From positions 2,728,001-2,792,000 of the forward strand of contig NZ_CP066801.1 of NCBI RefSeq assembly GCF_016598575.1: DNA of 64,000 bases. Direction: 5' to 3'. Positions within the stretch are counted from its first letter, which is position 1; each line of letters starts with the position of its first letter. Below the pieces are notes generated by a model, which had not been told where the DNA came from, searched no databases, and was given only the letters and a program-made list of their open reading frames with translations. A program made the translations under genes and the position numbers. Source of the stretch: Streptomyces sp. HSG2 (GTDB lineage Bacteria > Actinomycetota > Actinomycetes > Streptomycetales > Streptomycetaceae). Of the stretch, positions 34,360 to 42,208 are shown piece after piece.

Positions 34360-34557
34360 TCAGGTGACGGTGACGGCGTGCGCGAGGCCCACGGTGGCGG
34401 CCATGGCGGCTCCGATGGTCGTCACGCCGGCGCCGGCGGCGTGCGCCATGGCGGCCATGACCAGCGTCGGGATCGGCGGGTCGGTGTGCCGACTCGGGGC
34501 GTGCTCGTCGAGTTCCCGAGGGTCCTGGTTCGCCATGACTGTCTCGGTGCCGACCAT
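34360..34557 (-). CDS. Small hydrophobic peptide, candidate RiPP precursor A1
   Basis: 65 residues from ATG 34557, with GGAGGAAGG upstream. The N-terminal half is polar and acidic, with DPRELDEHAPSRHTDPPIP, a variant of the leader motif in the sibling genes (here APSRH rather than PGRH). The C-terminal 35 residues are Ala/Gly/Val/Thr-rich and end VGLAHAVTVT. There is no Lys or Cys. It is the last gene of the array before the bidirectional terminator. Precursor status rests on the company it keeps. Confidence 0.7.
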   Translation of the reverse strand: MVGTETVMANQDPRELDEHAPSRHTDPPIPTLVMAAMAHAAGAGVTTIGAAMAATVGLAHAVTVT

Positions 34558-34754
34558 GGTGTGCCTTCCTCCGGTGGTCGTGTCGGGCTTCGCCGCCTCG
34601 GGATGGGGCGATGCGCGACTCGCGTACGCGTCTCTTCCCGCCGTCCCGGGACCCAGGACGGCGGGACGCTTCCTTCGCCGGATGCCTCGGGCGCGCCCTT
34701 CGGTGCGGAGACCGGCGCGGAGAGGCTTTCGCTTCTCGGGTCCGGTCGAGGCGC

Positions 34755-34798
34755 GGGGCCGAAGTCCGGACGGCATACGCCATCCTGACTTCGGCCCC
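34755..34798 (-). terminator. Hairpin after peptide gene B1
   Basis: GGGGCCGAAGTC (34755-34766) pairs with GACTTCGGCCCC (34787-34798), 9 bases past the stop of the 34808-35002 gene. The intervening 20 nt can also pair partly (CCGGACGGC with GCCATCC-type bases), so it is a long terminator-like hairpin. Confidence 0.65.
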
Positions 34799-34807
34799 GT
34801 CGGGCGG

Positions 34808-35002
34808 TCAGCCGTCGACGGCTTCGGCCACTCCGTAGGCGGCCCCGGTCAAGGCCCCGACGGAGAGGCCGGCGCACACGGCCGCGGCCGGGGTGAAGGT
34901 CACGGGGGCCGATGCCTGTGCGTGCCGGCCCGGCTGGTCCTCGCGGAGGTCGCCGGGAGCCGCGCCGTCCAAGGCGGTCCGAAGGGGGGTGGTGGCGTTC
35001 AC
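34808..35002 (-). CDS. Small hydrophobic peptide, candidate RiPP precursor B1
   Basis: 64 residues from GTG 35002 with GGAG seven bases upstream. The leader MNATTPLRTALDGAAPGD ends in LREDQPGRHAQ, followed by a hydrophobic tail with Thr, Ser, one Cys and many Ala/Val/Gly. It is paralogous to the gene at 35546-35737, which shares the leader almost exactly but differs in the tail. That pattern (conserved leader, variable core) is typical of RiPP precursor families. A hairpin follows. Confidence 0.75.
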   Translation of the reverse strand: MNATTPLRTALDGAAPGDLREDQPGRHAQASAPVTFTPAAAVCAGLSVGALTGAAYGVAEAVDG

Positions 35003-35108
35003 GGGAGGTCTCCGTTCTCCTTGTCGGTTCTCTGTTTCTCCGGCGACCCGGGTGGTCTCCGGACGAGGGGAGCGTTGTCGGTCGCGCCCTCGCGATGGGG
35101 GGTTGTGG

Positions 35109-35297
35109 TCAGCCGAACACGGTCACGGCGTACATGGTCGCCACGGGGGCGCCGGCCGCCAACACGCCGACGACGCTCATGCCCACGGACACGGTCACGG
35201 CGATGAGGGTGGTGCTCGCCCGGCCGACGTGCCGACCCGGATCGTTCTCGTCGAGTGCCTCGGCGGTCAGAGCGGCGAGGATCGTTTCGGTGCTCAT
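35109..35297 (-). CDS. Small hydrophobic peptide, candidate RiPP precursor C1
   Basis: 62 residues from ATG 35297. The leader MSTETILAALTAEALDENDPGRHVGR is acidic and is followed by a 36-residue hydrophobic segment with Thr and Ser at regular places (STTLIAVTVSVGMSVV...). It differs from the gene at 35840-36028 by two residues only (Ile6/Val and Ala27/Val). The DENDPGRH motif is shared with the B peptides. It is the first gene of the C1-B1 pair. Confidence 0.75.
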   Translation of the reverse strand: MSTETILAALTAEALDENDPGRHVGRASTTLIAVTVSVGMSVVGVLAAGAPVATMYAVTVFG

Positions 35298-35488
35298 GGC
35301 GGGCCCTTATCCGGTGGTCGTGTCGGGCTGCGCCGCCTCGGGGCGGGGCTGCGGGCGACGCGCGACGCGCGCGTGACGCCTTGCGGTCCAGGACGCCGGC
35401 GGGCCTCCTTCGCCGGATGCCCCGGGCGCTCTCCGGCGGGGAGACACGCCAGGGGCGAGGCCTTCGATGCCCGGGTCCGGTCGAGGGG

Positions 35489-35537
35489 CGGGGCCATGGG
35501 TTCCGATGGCATACGCCGTCGGTCCCCCATGGCCCCG
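35489..35537 (-). terminator. Hairpin after peptide gene B2
   Basis: CGGGGCCATGGG (35489-35500) pairs with CCCATGGCCCCG (35526-35537), 9 bases past the stop of the 35546-35737 gene. It is at the same place as the hairpin after B1, but the stem sequence has changed with both arms still complementary. Confidence 0.7.
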
Positions 35538-35545
35538 TCGGGCGG

Positions 35546-35737
35546 TCAGCCGGTGTGGGCGGCCGTCGCGTAGGCGACCCCGCAGACGACGTAGACGGCC
35601 ACACCCGCGCTCATGACCGCGAGCGGACTGGCGGCCACGAGGCTCCGTTGTCGGGTGTGCCGGCCCGGCTGGTCCTCGTGGAGGTCGCCGGGAGCCGCGT
35701 TGTCGAGGGTGGTCCGCAGGGGGGTGGTGGCGTTCAC
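35546..35737 (-). CDS. Small hydrophobic peptide, candidate RiPP precursor B2
   Basis: 63 residues from GTG 35737; the open frame runs 19 codons further upstream, but the GTG has the same context as B1. The leader VNATTPLRTTLDNAAPGD continues into LHEDQPGRHTRQ. The tail is hydrophobic with a single Cys (AVYVVCGVAYAT). B1 and B2 share the leader but not the tail. It follows C2 by 102 bp. Confidence 0.75.
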   Translation of the reverse strand: MNATTPLRTTLDNAAPGDLHEDQPGRHTRQRSLVAASPLAVMSAGVAVYVVCGVAYATAAHTG

Positions 35738-35839
35738 GGGGGTCTCCGTTCTCCTTGTCGGTTCTCTGCCGGTGACCCGTGTGGTCTCCGGCACCGAGGG
35801 GAGCGTTGTCGGTCGCGCCCTCGCGATGGGGGGTTGTGG

Positions 35840-36028
35840 TCAGCCGAACACGGTCACGGCGTACATGGTCGCCACGGGGGCGCCGGCCGCCAACACGCCG
35901 ACGACGCTCATGCCCACGGACACGGTCACGGCGATGAGGGTGGTGCTCACCCGGCCGACGTGCCGACCCGGATCGTTCTCGTCGAGTGCCTCGGCGGTCA
36001 GAGCGGCGAGGACCGTTTCGGTGCTCAT
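35840..36028 (-). CDS. Small hydrophobic peptide, candidate RiPP precursor C2
   Basis: 62 residues from ATG 36028, with GGAGGGCCC upstream. Practically identical to C1: the whole coding DNA is a duplicate with only a few changes. DENDPGRHVGR marks the leader end, followed by a Val/Ala/Thr-rich 36-residue tail. It starts 22 bp after peptide F. Confidence 0.75.
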   Translation of the reverse strand: MSTETVLAALTAEALDENDPGRHVGRVSTTLIAVTVSVGMSVVGVLAAGAPVATMYAVTVFG

Positions 36029-36050
36029 GGTGGGCCCTCCTTCCGGGTCG

Positions 36051-36254
36051 TCAGCCGCTGCCTATGGTGGCCGCCACGACCGGGGCCGCCACGCTGGCGA
36101 TGATGGCCACTCCGACGATCACGCCGGTCACGGCGAGCGTCACGGTCGACGCCTGGTCGCCGATCCATCCGCCGTGTTCCTCGCCCAGGGCGTCTCGGTG
36201 GTCGCGGTCGAGCCGTGTCCCGAGGCGGACCGTGAGGTCGTCCGAGACGGTCAT
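36051..36254 (-). CDS. Small hydrophobic peptide, candidate RiPP precursor F
   Basis: 67 residues from ATG 36254 (GAGGAG upstream). A charged N-terminal half (LTVRLGTRLDRDHRDALGEEHGGWIGD) precedes a hydrophobic Thr/Val/Ala/Ile tail ending ATIGSG. It has GEEHGGW where the others have xPGRH, so it is the most divergent member. As the first gene of the array it likely follows the main promoter. Confidence 0.7.
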   Translation of the reverse strand: MTVSDDLTVRLGTRLDRDHRDALGEEHGGWIGDQASTVTLAVTGVIVGVAIIASVAAPVVAATIGSG

Positions 36255-36612
36255 GTGGGGTCTCCTCGTGCGTCGATCACGGATACGCGGGTGGGGCCCG
36301 ACTCCGTTGTACGGGGGGCGGACACCGGGAGGTTCTCGTCCCACCGCGCTACCGGCTTTCCTCGAAGTCTGGTCCCGGCCGGGAGCGGCGGGGGTCCCCC
36401 GTGTGGGTCGGTGACGGGGCGAAAGGCCGGGTCCGGTGATCGGGGGAGACCGGGTCACCCGACCGGGGGAGGCCCCGGTTCGGGGGCGGGAGGAGGGTGT
36501 GGGACTTCCGGCGGCCGGGTCCCGGCGGCCTCGCGTCGACGCGCTGGGCGGTCAAAAGCCGTTCGGTGTTACAGAATGGAGGAAAAGGGCCTCTGCTGAC
36601 GAAGGTGAGCCC
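36255..36612. promoter_or_regulatory. Divergent control region between peptide array and two-component system
   Basis: 358 bases between the start of peptide gene F (minus) and the response regulator (plus). It must contain the promoters of both. The right part (36545-36600) is lower in GC and has TTACAGAATGGAGG before the regulator. I see no gene and no clear operator. Confidence 0.5.
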
Positions 36613-37260
36613 ATGCAGACAGGTGTGCAGCGCGTACGAGTGGTCGTGGCCGACGATCACCCCGTCTATCGGGCGGGTGTGACCCGGGCTTTGGACCAGA
36701 GCGGCCAGGTGCAGGTCGTGGCCGAGGCCGCGGACGGCATGGAGGCCCTGGAGTTGATCCGCGAGCACGAGCCGGACGTGGCTCTCGTGGACTATCAGAT
36801 GCCGAAGCTCGACGGCATAGCGGTGATCCGGGCCGTGGCCCGCGAGGGGCTTCCGGTGCGGTCGGTGCTGCTCTCCGCCTTCACCGACGACGCCCTGGTG
36901 TTCGACGCCGTGCGGGAGGGGGCGGCGGGATACCTCGCCAAGGACGCCTCGGTCCGCGAGATCACCGAGACGGTCACCAAGGTCTCCCGGGGCGGCACGG
37001 TGCTGCCCAGCGACCTCACCAAAGGCTTGATGGACCAGGTCAGGCGCCGGGCGGAAGCCGACCGGGTGGCGCTCAGCGAGCGTGAGACACAGGTGCTGAG
37101 GGCCTTCGCCGAGGGACGGAGCATCCCCGAGATCGCCGAGGAGCTCTACCTGGCACCGAGCACCGTCAAGACGCACACCCAGCGGCTCTACGAGAAGCTG
37201 GAGGTGAGCGACCGGGCCGCGGCCGTCGCCGAGGGCATGCGGCGCGGCCTCCTCGAGTGA
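36613..37260 (+). CDS. NarL/FixJ-family response regulator
   Basis: 215 residues from ATG 36613. The receiver domain has the acidic pair ADDHPVYRAG, the phospho-acceptor Asp in VALVDYQMPKLDG (about residue 57), Ser/Thr in LLSAFTDDALVFDAV and Lys in YLAKDAS. The C-terminal LuxR-type helix-turn-helix is LSERETQVLRAFAEGRSIPEIAEELYLAPSTVKTHTQRLYEKL. It is followed after 25 bp by its kinase. Being divergent from the peptide array, it is a candidate controller of it, by position only. Confidence 0.94.
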   Translation: MQTGVQRVRVVVADDHPVYRAGVTRALDQSGQVQVVAEAADGMEALELIREHEPDVALVDYQMPKLDGIAVIRAVAREGLPVRSVLLSAFTDDALVFDAVREGAAGYLAKDASVREITETVTKVSRGGTVLPSDLTKGLMDQVRRRAEADRVALSERETQVLRAFAEGRSIPEIAEELYLAPSTVKTHTQRLYEKLEVSDRAAAVAEGMRRGLLE

Positions 37261-37285
37261 CGCAGGCCGATCGGACCCTCGGGAA

Positions 37286-38536
37286 GTGACCGTGACCGCT
37301 GCAGCAGGCAGGAGCCGGCGACCCGCTCGGGCGGGGGGCTATCTGGAATCCCAGGCCGAGGCCCAGGCCTTGGTCGGCGAGCGGGTCCAGAGCATTCTGC
37401 GTCTGGTGATCGTGGTTCTGGTCGCCGTGCAGCTCATCCTGTTCCCGCCCCGACGCAACGAGCACCTGTGCGGAGTGGTCCTCGTCGTCTACGCGCTGTG
37501 GGCGGGGATCGTGCTGTGGCGCATCTGGCGGCCCGACCACCGCCCCACGGAGGCCACCTGGCGGCTGCTTCTGATCGACCTGCTGGCCCTCGGAAGCCTT
37601 CTGGCCATCTCCGGGGGGTTCCAGACCCCCGACATCACCCATCCGCCGGTCGGCGACGCCTTCTTCCTGATCCCCGTCCTGGCCGCCTTCCAGCTGCGAC
37701 CCGGGGTCACCGCGGTGATGACGGCCGCGAGCGCGGCGGTGTTCGTGCCGGCGGTGGTCCTGGAATTCGGCAGTCCGGACAGTTGGTGGCCGATCGTCGT
37801 GTACGTGGTGCACCTGGTGTTGCTGGGGTTCATCTGCACCCTGCTCTCCAGGGTCCAACGGGACCGCGCCCGCAGCGTCGGCAGGTTGATGGCCAACGGC
37901 CGGGAGCTGCTCGGGCAGGCGATGGACGCCGCCGAGCGGGAACGCCGCAGCCTTGCCGAGTACCTCCACAACGAGAGCCTGCAGAACGTCCTCGCCGCCC
38001 GCCACGAGATCGAGGAGGCGCGCACGACCGGGACGACCGAGCCCCTGGAACGGGCCGAGGAGACGCTCGCCGAGGCGAGTCGGCAGATGCGCTCGGTGCT
38101 GACCGAGCTGCATCCGGTCATCCTGGAGCACCTGGGGCTGGAGGGGGCGGTGCGCCGCCTGGTGCAGAACACGGAGCAACGCGCGGACCTGCGGATCCAG
38201 GCCCGGTTCGGCACCATCCCGCGGTTCGAGGCGGAGCGGGTCGCCTTCAACGCGGCGCACGAGCTGCTGAACAACGTCGCACAGCACGCGGACGCCCACA
38301 GCTGCCTCGTCGACCTGCGGGTCAGGAACGGCCGACTTCTCCTGCGTGTCGAGGACGACGGGCGCGGCATCCGCCCCGACGCCCTGGAGAGCAGCATCCG
38401 GCGTGGCCACATCGGCCTCGCCTCGCTCCGGGTTCGGATCGAGGCCGCGGGAGGCACCATCAAGCTGCTCTCGCGCCGCCCCCAGGGGACGACCGTCCTC
38501 GTGGAACTCCCGTTGGACGAGGAGGCGCCGGACTAG
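37286..38536 (+). CDS. Membrane sensor histidine kinase (HisKA_3 type)
   Basis: 416 residues from GTG 37286; a second GTG at 37292 has a better spaced GGGAAG and is possible. The N-terminal half carries about five or six membrane helices (residues 36-185). The dimerisation and phosphoacceptor helix is ERERRSLAEYLHNESLQNVLAARHEIEEA, with His in LHNE; the usual DLHD is changed to YLHN. The ATPase has FNAAHELLNNVAQHA and RVEDDGRGIRPDAL and GHIGLASLRVRIEAAGG. It is the cognate partner of the preceding regulator. Confidence 0.92.
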   Translation: MTVTAAAGRSRRPARAGGYLESQAEAQALVGERVQSILRLVIVVLVAVQLILFPPRRNEHLCGVVLVVYALWAGIVLWRIWRPDHRPTEATWRLLLIDLLALGSLLAISGGFQTPDITHPPVGDAFFLIPVLAAFQLRPGVTAVMTAASAAVFVPAVVLEFGSPDSWWPIVVYVVHLVLLGFICTLLSRVQRDRARSVGRLMANGRELLGQAMDAAERERRSLAEYLHNESLQNVLAARHEIEEARTTGTTEPLERAEETLAEASRQMRSVLTELHPVILEHLGLEGAVRRLVQNTEQRADLRIQARFGTIPRFEAERVAFNAAHELLNNVAQHADAHSCLVDLRVRNGRLLLRVEDDGRGIRPDALESSIRRGHIGLASLRVRIEAAGGTIKLLSRRPQGTTVLVELPLDEEAPD

Positions 38537-38564
38537 GGACGGCGGACGCCCGGAGGCGCTCCGG

Positions 38565-38590
38565 CCCGGCCCGGCCCGGCCCGGGCCGGG
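38565..38590. terminator. GGCCC-repeat hairpin between convergent genes
   Basis: A CCGGC-type microrepeat contains a 10-bp stem (38565-38574 with 38581-38590), placed between the kinase stop and the convergent flavoenzyme gene. Confidence 0.5.
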
Positions 38591-38632
38591 CGGGGAGCGG
38601 CACCGCCTCGTCGCCCCGAGCCGGGAAGCGGC

Positions 38633-39847
38633 CTACCGCTCGTCAAGCGCGTCGAGGACCCGGCGGGCCACCTCCCGCCCGATGGGCAGCGCCGCCGTCG
38701 CGGCGGGGGAGGGCGCGTTGAGCACGTGCGTCGTGCGCGGGCCCTCGGTGATCAGGAAGTCGTCCGCCAGGGTCCCGTCGGCCGGCACCGCCTGGGCTCG
38801 CACGCCGGAGGCGGTCGGCAGCAGGTCGTCCTCGCGCACCGAGGGCAGGAGGCGGCGGACCGACTCGGTGAAGGCCCTCTTGGAGAGGGAGCGCCGCAGC
38901 TCGCCGGCGCCGTACCGCCAGTGACGACGGGCCAGGCGCCAGGAGCCGGGCCAGGCGAGCGTGGTCGCCAGCTCGCGGGGTCGGACGGTGCCCGGGGTGT
39001 AGCCCTCCCGGGCCAGGGCGGGGACCGCGTTCGGTCCGACGTGCACGGTCCCGTCGACGCCTCGGGTCAGATGCACGCCGAGGAAGGGGAACGCCGGGTC
39101 GGGGACGGGATAGACCAGCCCACGCACCAGCTCGGGGCGGGCCAGCTCGAAGTACTCGCCGCGGAAGGGGATGATCCGCACTCCCGGGTCGTCTCCGGCC
39201 GCCCGGGCGATCTCGTCGCTGTGCAGGCCGGCGCAGTTGACCAGGTGACGGCCGCGGACCACCTCGCCGGAGCCCGTCCGGACGGCGACTCCGAGGGAGG
39301 GGCGGCGGTCGACGCTCAGCACACGCGCCCCATAGCGGATCTCCGCCCCGGAGGCCGCCGCGAGTCGTCCGGCCACCGCCGCGTAGTCGCAGATTCCGGT
39401 GGTCGGCACGTGGATCGCGGCGAGGCCGCCGACCTCCGGTTCGTACTCCGCCATCTGTGCCGTGCCCAACTCGCGGACGGGGATGCCGTTCTCCCGGCCA
39501 CGCTGGGCCAGAGCGTGCAGGCGGGGCAACTCGGCGCGGTCGGTGGCCACGATCAGCTTGCCCGGCACGGCGTGCGGGACATCGTACTCGGCGCAGAACT
39601 TGATCATGTCGGCCGCGCCGCGGACGGCGTAGCGGGCCTTGAGGGAGCCCGGACGGTAGTAGACGCCGCTGTGGACGACGCCGCTGTTGCGACCGGTCTG
39701 GTGGCGGGCCGGGCCGCCCTCCTTCTCCAGGACGGTGACCCGGGTGCCGGGTGCCGCGCGGGTGATCGCCCAGGCGGTCGAGAGACCGACGATCCCGCCG
39801 CCGACCACCAGCACGTCGCAGTCGTGAGCGACCGTCCGCCGCACCAT
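38633..39847 (-). CDS. lhgO: L-2-hydroxyglutarate oxidase-like FAD enzyme
   Basis: 404 residues from ATG 39847, with GGAGGTGGA upstream. DAO-type flavoprotein: FAD motif DVLVVGGGIVGLSTAWAI (about 11-28), VLEKEGGPARHQTGRNSGVVHSGVYYRPGSLKA (classic of LhgO), KLIVATDRAELPRL, GICDYAAVAGRLA and a final FFRGEYFELA-like IIPFRGEYFELARP. It oxidises L-2-hydroxyglutarate to 2-oxoglutarate in the LhgO family. The open frame continues upstream into antisense DNA, so the internal ATG is chosen. It is convergent with the two-component system. Confidence 0.9.
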   Translation of the reverse strand: MVRRTVAHDCDVLVVGGGIVGLSTAWAITRAAPGTRVTVLEKEGGPARHQTGRNSGVVHSGVYYRPGSLKARYAVRGAADMIKFCAEYDVPHAVPGKLIVATDRAELPRLHALAQRGRENGIPVRELGTAQMAEYEPEVGGLAAIHVPTTGICDYAAVAGRLAAASGAEIRYGARVLSVDRRPSLGVAVRTGSGEVVRGRHLVNCAGLHSDEIARAAGDDPGVRIIPFRGEYFELARPELVRGLVYPVPDPAFPFLGVHLTRGVDGTVHVGPNAVPALAREGYTPGTVRPRELATTLAWPGSWRLARRHWRYGAGELRRSLSKRAFTESVRRLLPSVREDDLLPTASGVRAQAVPADGTLADDFLITEGPRTTHVLNAPSPAATAALPIGREVARRVLDALDER

Positions 39848-40074
39848 CCGCTCCACCTCCCGGGTTCGATAGTGCACTGCGCCACTGACAACCGCCTCAA
39901 ACCCGGGGTCCGGCTCCCGCTCGGCCCGGCCCTCTCGCCGCCCGCGGCCGGCCCGGTGCGGGCGGGTCCGTGCGGCGGACGTGACAAGGGGGGTCCGGAC
40001 GGCGGCGGGCGGCGCGGGTCGGTGGTGGAGCGGCGCCGAGGGCGTGCGGGCCCACCGCTCCGGCGCGCGGCGGG

Positions 40075-41496
40075 TCAGGCCGTCGTCATCAGGAGCGGAC
40101 GGGCGCGTTCGCGCAGTTCCACGACCCTGGGCTCGTCGCCGTAGGGCTCCAGCCGGTGGAGCAGGTCCTTGACGTACTCGGTGGTGCGCACGGAGGAGAT
40201 CCGGCCCACCACCTCCACCGCTCGCACCCCTTGCTCGCAGGCGGCGTCCAGGTTCCCCGACTCCAGCTCGGCCACCGCGGACACGACCAGGCGCAGGCCG
40301 TGGGACCGGACGAAATCGTCGGTGGGGCGGGACAACGCCTGCTCCGTGAAGCGGCGCACCTCTCGCGGGGCCTTCAGGTCCCGGTAGCACTCGGCCGCGT
40401 CGGCCGCGAAGCGGTCGTAGCCGTAGAAGCCGAGCCAGACCGGGTCGGTGTCGCCCGGGCGGGCCCGCTCCAGCCAGCTCTCGGCCGCCCGCAGGGCCCC
40501 GCCGGCGGCCTGGGCGTCGCCCGCGCGCGCGTGAGCGCGGGCCTCGACGAGCCGGAAGAAGCTGAGGGTGCGGGCGGTCGCCAGACCGCGGTTGCGTTCC
40601 AGCGCCGCCTGGGCCAGGTCGACGCCCTCGTCGCCGAAGCCCCGGTAGGTGGCCTGGAGGGACATCGAGGCGAGCACGTAGCCGCCCAGCGGGACGTCGG
40701 CCGCCGCCCGTGCCAGCCGGAGCGCCTGGATGTAGTAGCGCTGGGCGGCCTCCTGTTGACCCGTGTCGAAGGCCATCCAGCCCGCGAGACGGGTGAGTTC
40801 GGCGGAGGCGGCGAACAGCGCGCGGCCGACCTCGTCCGAGTAGCAGCCGAGGAGCAGGGGGGCGGCCTCGACCCGCAGGCACTCCGGGACCATCGAGGAA
40901 CGCCAGTCCCCGCCGCCGTACTTGGAATCCCAGCGGCGGGCGTCCTCGGCCGCCTCGCGGAGCTTGCGGACGTCGCTGTGGCCGACCCGGGTCGGCGCGC
41001 CCGGCCCTTCGGCGGGGGTCTCCTCGCGGGCCACCGAGGTGTCGGCCGGGGTGATCAGCCAACGCGAGGCGGGCGTGGCGTAGGCGCTCACCGCGAAGGA
41101 ACCGGCCAGCGACTGCCAGATCCCTCCCCCCTGGCGCCGTCCGGCCAGGTCCAGGCGGTAGAGGTCGGTCGCGCACCGCACGGCCTGGGCCACGTCCCGG
41201 GGGAAGGCCAGTCCGACCTCGGGCGCGGGGTCGGCGTCCGCGAGCCCGATCTCGTGCAGAGGGACCGGACGGCCCAGTTTCTGGCCGATGGCCGAGGCGA
41301 TCAGGTGAGGTGCCGCGCCCTGGGGGACCATGCCCTTCGACACCCACCGCGCCACCGACGTCTTGTCGTAGCGAAGGGTCAACCCCCTTTGGGCACCGAG
41401 GTCGTTGACGCGTCGGGCCAACCCCGCGTTGGAGATTCCCGCGAGGGCGAGGACGGCCCCGAGCTTCTCGTTCGGCCCGCGTTGCTCCCTAGCCAT
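40075..41496 (-). CDS. Sporulation-associated regulator (NsdA/SCO4114-like), TPR-type
   Basis: 473 residues from ATG 41496 (GAGGGGTGG upstream). The N-terminus [59 protein letters not shown] looks like a helix-turn-helix-type region. The rest is a long alpha-helical TPR-like array ([42 protein letters not shown]). I recall the family as sporulation-associated or negative regulators of differentiation in streptomycetes. It is likely a cytoplasmic transcription regulator. The precise target is unknown. Confidence 0.75.
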   Translation of the reverse strand: MAREQRGPNEKLGAVLALAGISNAGLARRVNDLGAQRGLTLRYDKTSVARWVSKGMVPQGAAPHLIASAIGQKLGRPVPLHEIGLADADPAPEVGLAFPRDVAQAVRCATDLYRLDLAGRRQGGGIWQSLAGSFAVSAYATPASRWLITPADTSVAREETPAEGPGAPTRVGHSDVRKLREAAEDARRWDSKYGGGDWRSSMVPECLRVEAAPLLLGCYSDEVGRALFAASAELTRLAGWMAFDTGQQEAAQRYYIQALRLARAAADVPLGGYVLASMSLQATYRGFGDEGVDLAQAALERNRGLATARTLSFFRLVEARAHARAGDAQAAGGALRAAESWLERARPGDTDPVWLGFYGYDRFAADAAECYRDLKAPREVRRFTEQALSRPTDDFVRSHGLRLVVSAVAELESGNLDAACEQGVRAVEVVGRISSVRTTEYVKDLLHRLEPYGDEPRVVELRERARPLLMTTA

Positions 41497-42208
41497 GAGC
41501 CACCCCTCGACACAGCCGGCTGCCGCGCCGGCATAACCACGCGGCATTCGTAAGGCCAGCGTAGTTCGCCGCATCCCAGGCGTTAAGAGGCAAACTTCCG
41601 GTTGGCGGGATTGTGGTTAGCACTCAAGTGCGGGCTATTTACGGACAGTTGTGGTGTGCTCCCGGGCGTGTGGCCGTGCGCCCGCCCGTGCGCTCTTCAC
41701 CGGTCGACGGGTGCGCGGTTGCATGGTCACGCGTGGGTCGGCCCGCTGTACTGGGTCCAGCGGGCTGGGGGACACCGCCGCCTTCGTCCCCGCGGGCGGC
41801 GGACCGGTCCGGGAGGCGTGCGGCGTCTCCCGGACCGTGCGTGATCGTGGGGAGCGCGGGATCATCGCGGAATCGCTCAGGTGTGTGCACAGAGCGTGTC
41901 CATCCGCGATGATCTGACCGCGAATTGGCTGAAAATTGGCTCCGTGGGAAGCGTGACGCGACCGCTCCCACCACGGCACTTGTGCGCCGACCCGGCGCGA
42001 AGGGGCGCTGTCGGGGGCGCGCCTGCGGCGCGTTTTCCCTCGCCCCTGATACCTCCCCGGCCACTCCGGCGCCGCGACCCCGTGTTCGCAAGGGCGCATC
42101 CAGGGGAGCACACGGGGCCCGGTCGGCGCTCGGGGGCGCGCCCTTCGTGGCAGCATGGGGAGCCGGTTCGTACGGTGGACTGGTTGCGCACGGCCCCTGG
42201 AGGCGGCG
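41497..42208. other. Divergent intergenic region, no supportable gene
   Basis: 712 bases between the regulator start (minus) and the asparagine-synthase-like start (plus). It holds an 11-bp hairpin (41805-41815 with 41827-41837) and a low-GC patch (41880-41950, including GAATTGGCTGAAAATTGGCT). Overlapping open frames on both strands have no family features. Promoters for both genes should lie here. Confidence 0.5.

Larger units (their letters stand above)
34559..35297. repeat. Tandem duplication, unit 1 (genes C1 and B1 plus spacer)
   Basis: This roughly 0.73-kb unit (spacer, B1, C1) is repeated at 35298-36028. The offset is 731 bp at the C genes and 738 bp at the B genes. Identity is near perfect over the C gene and its flank (35070-35296 versus 35801-36027) and falls within the B tail and the hairpin. 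Confidence 0.85.
35298..36028. repeat. Tandem duplication, unit 2 (genes C2 and B2 plus spacer)
   Basis: Second copy of the peptide-gene unit. Even the spacers correspond, for example GGTGGTCGTGTCGGGCT near 34570 and 35313, and the shared CTTCGCCGGATGCC block. This supports segmental duplication rather than convergence. Confidence 0.85.

Noticed and set aside
34360..36254. Type I toxin or ordinary single-span membrane peptides
   Set aside because: Conserved PGRH leader motif, leader-conserved/core-variable duplication and adjacent LinH/LinL-like and ABC genes favour RiPP precursors, although this is not proven.
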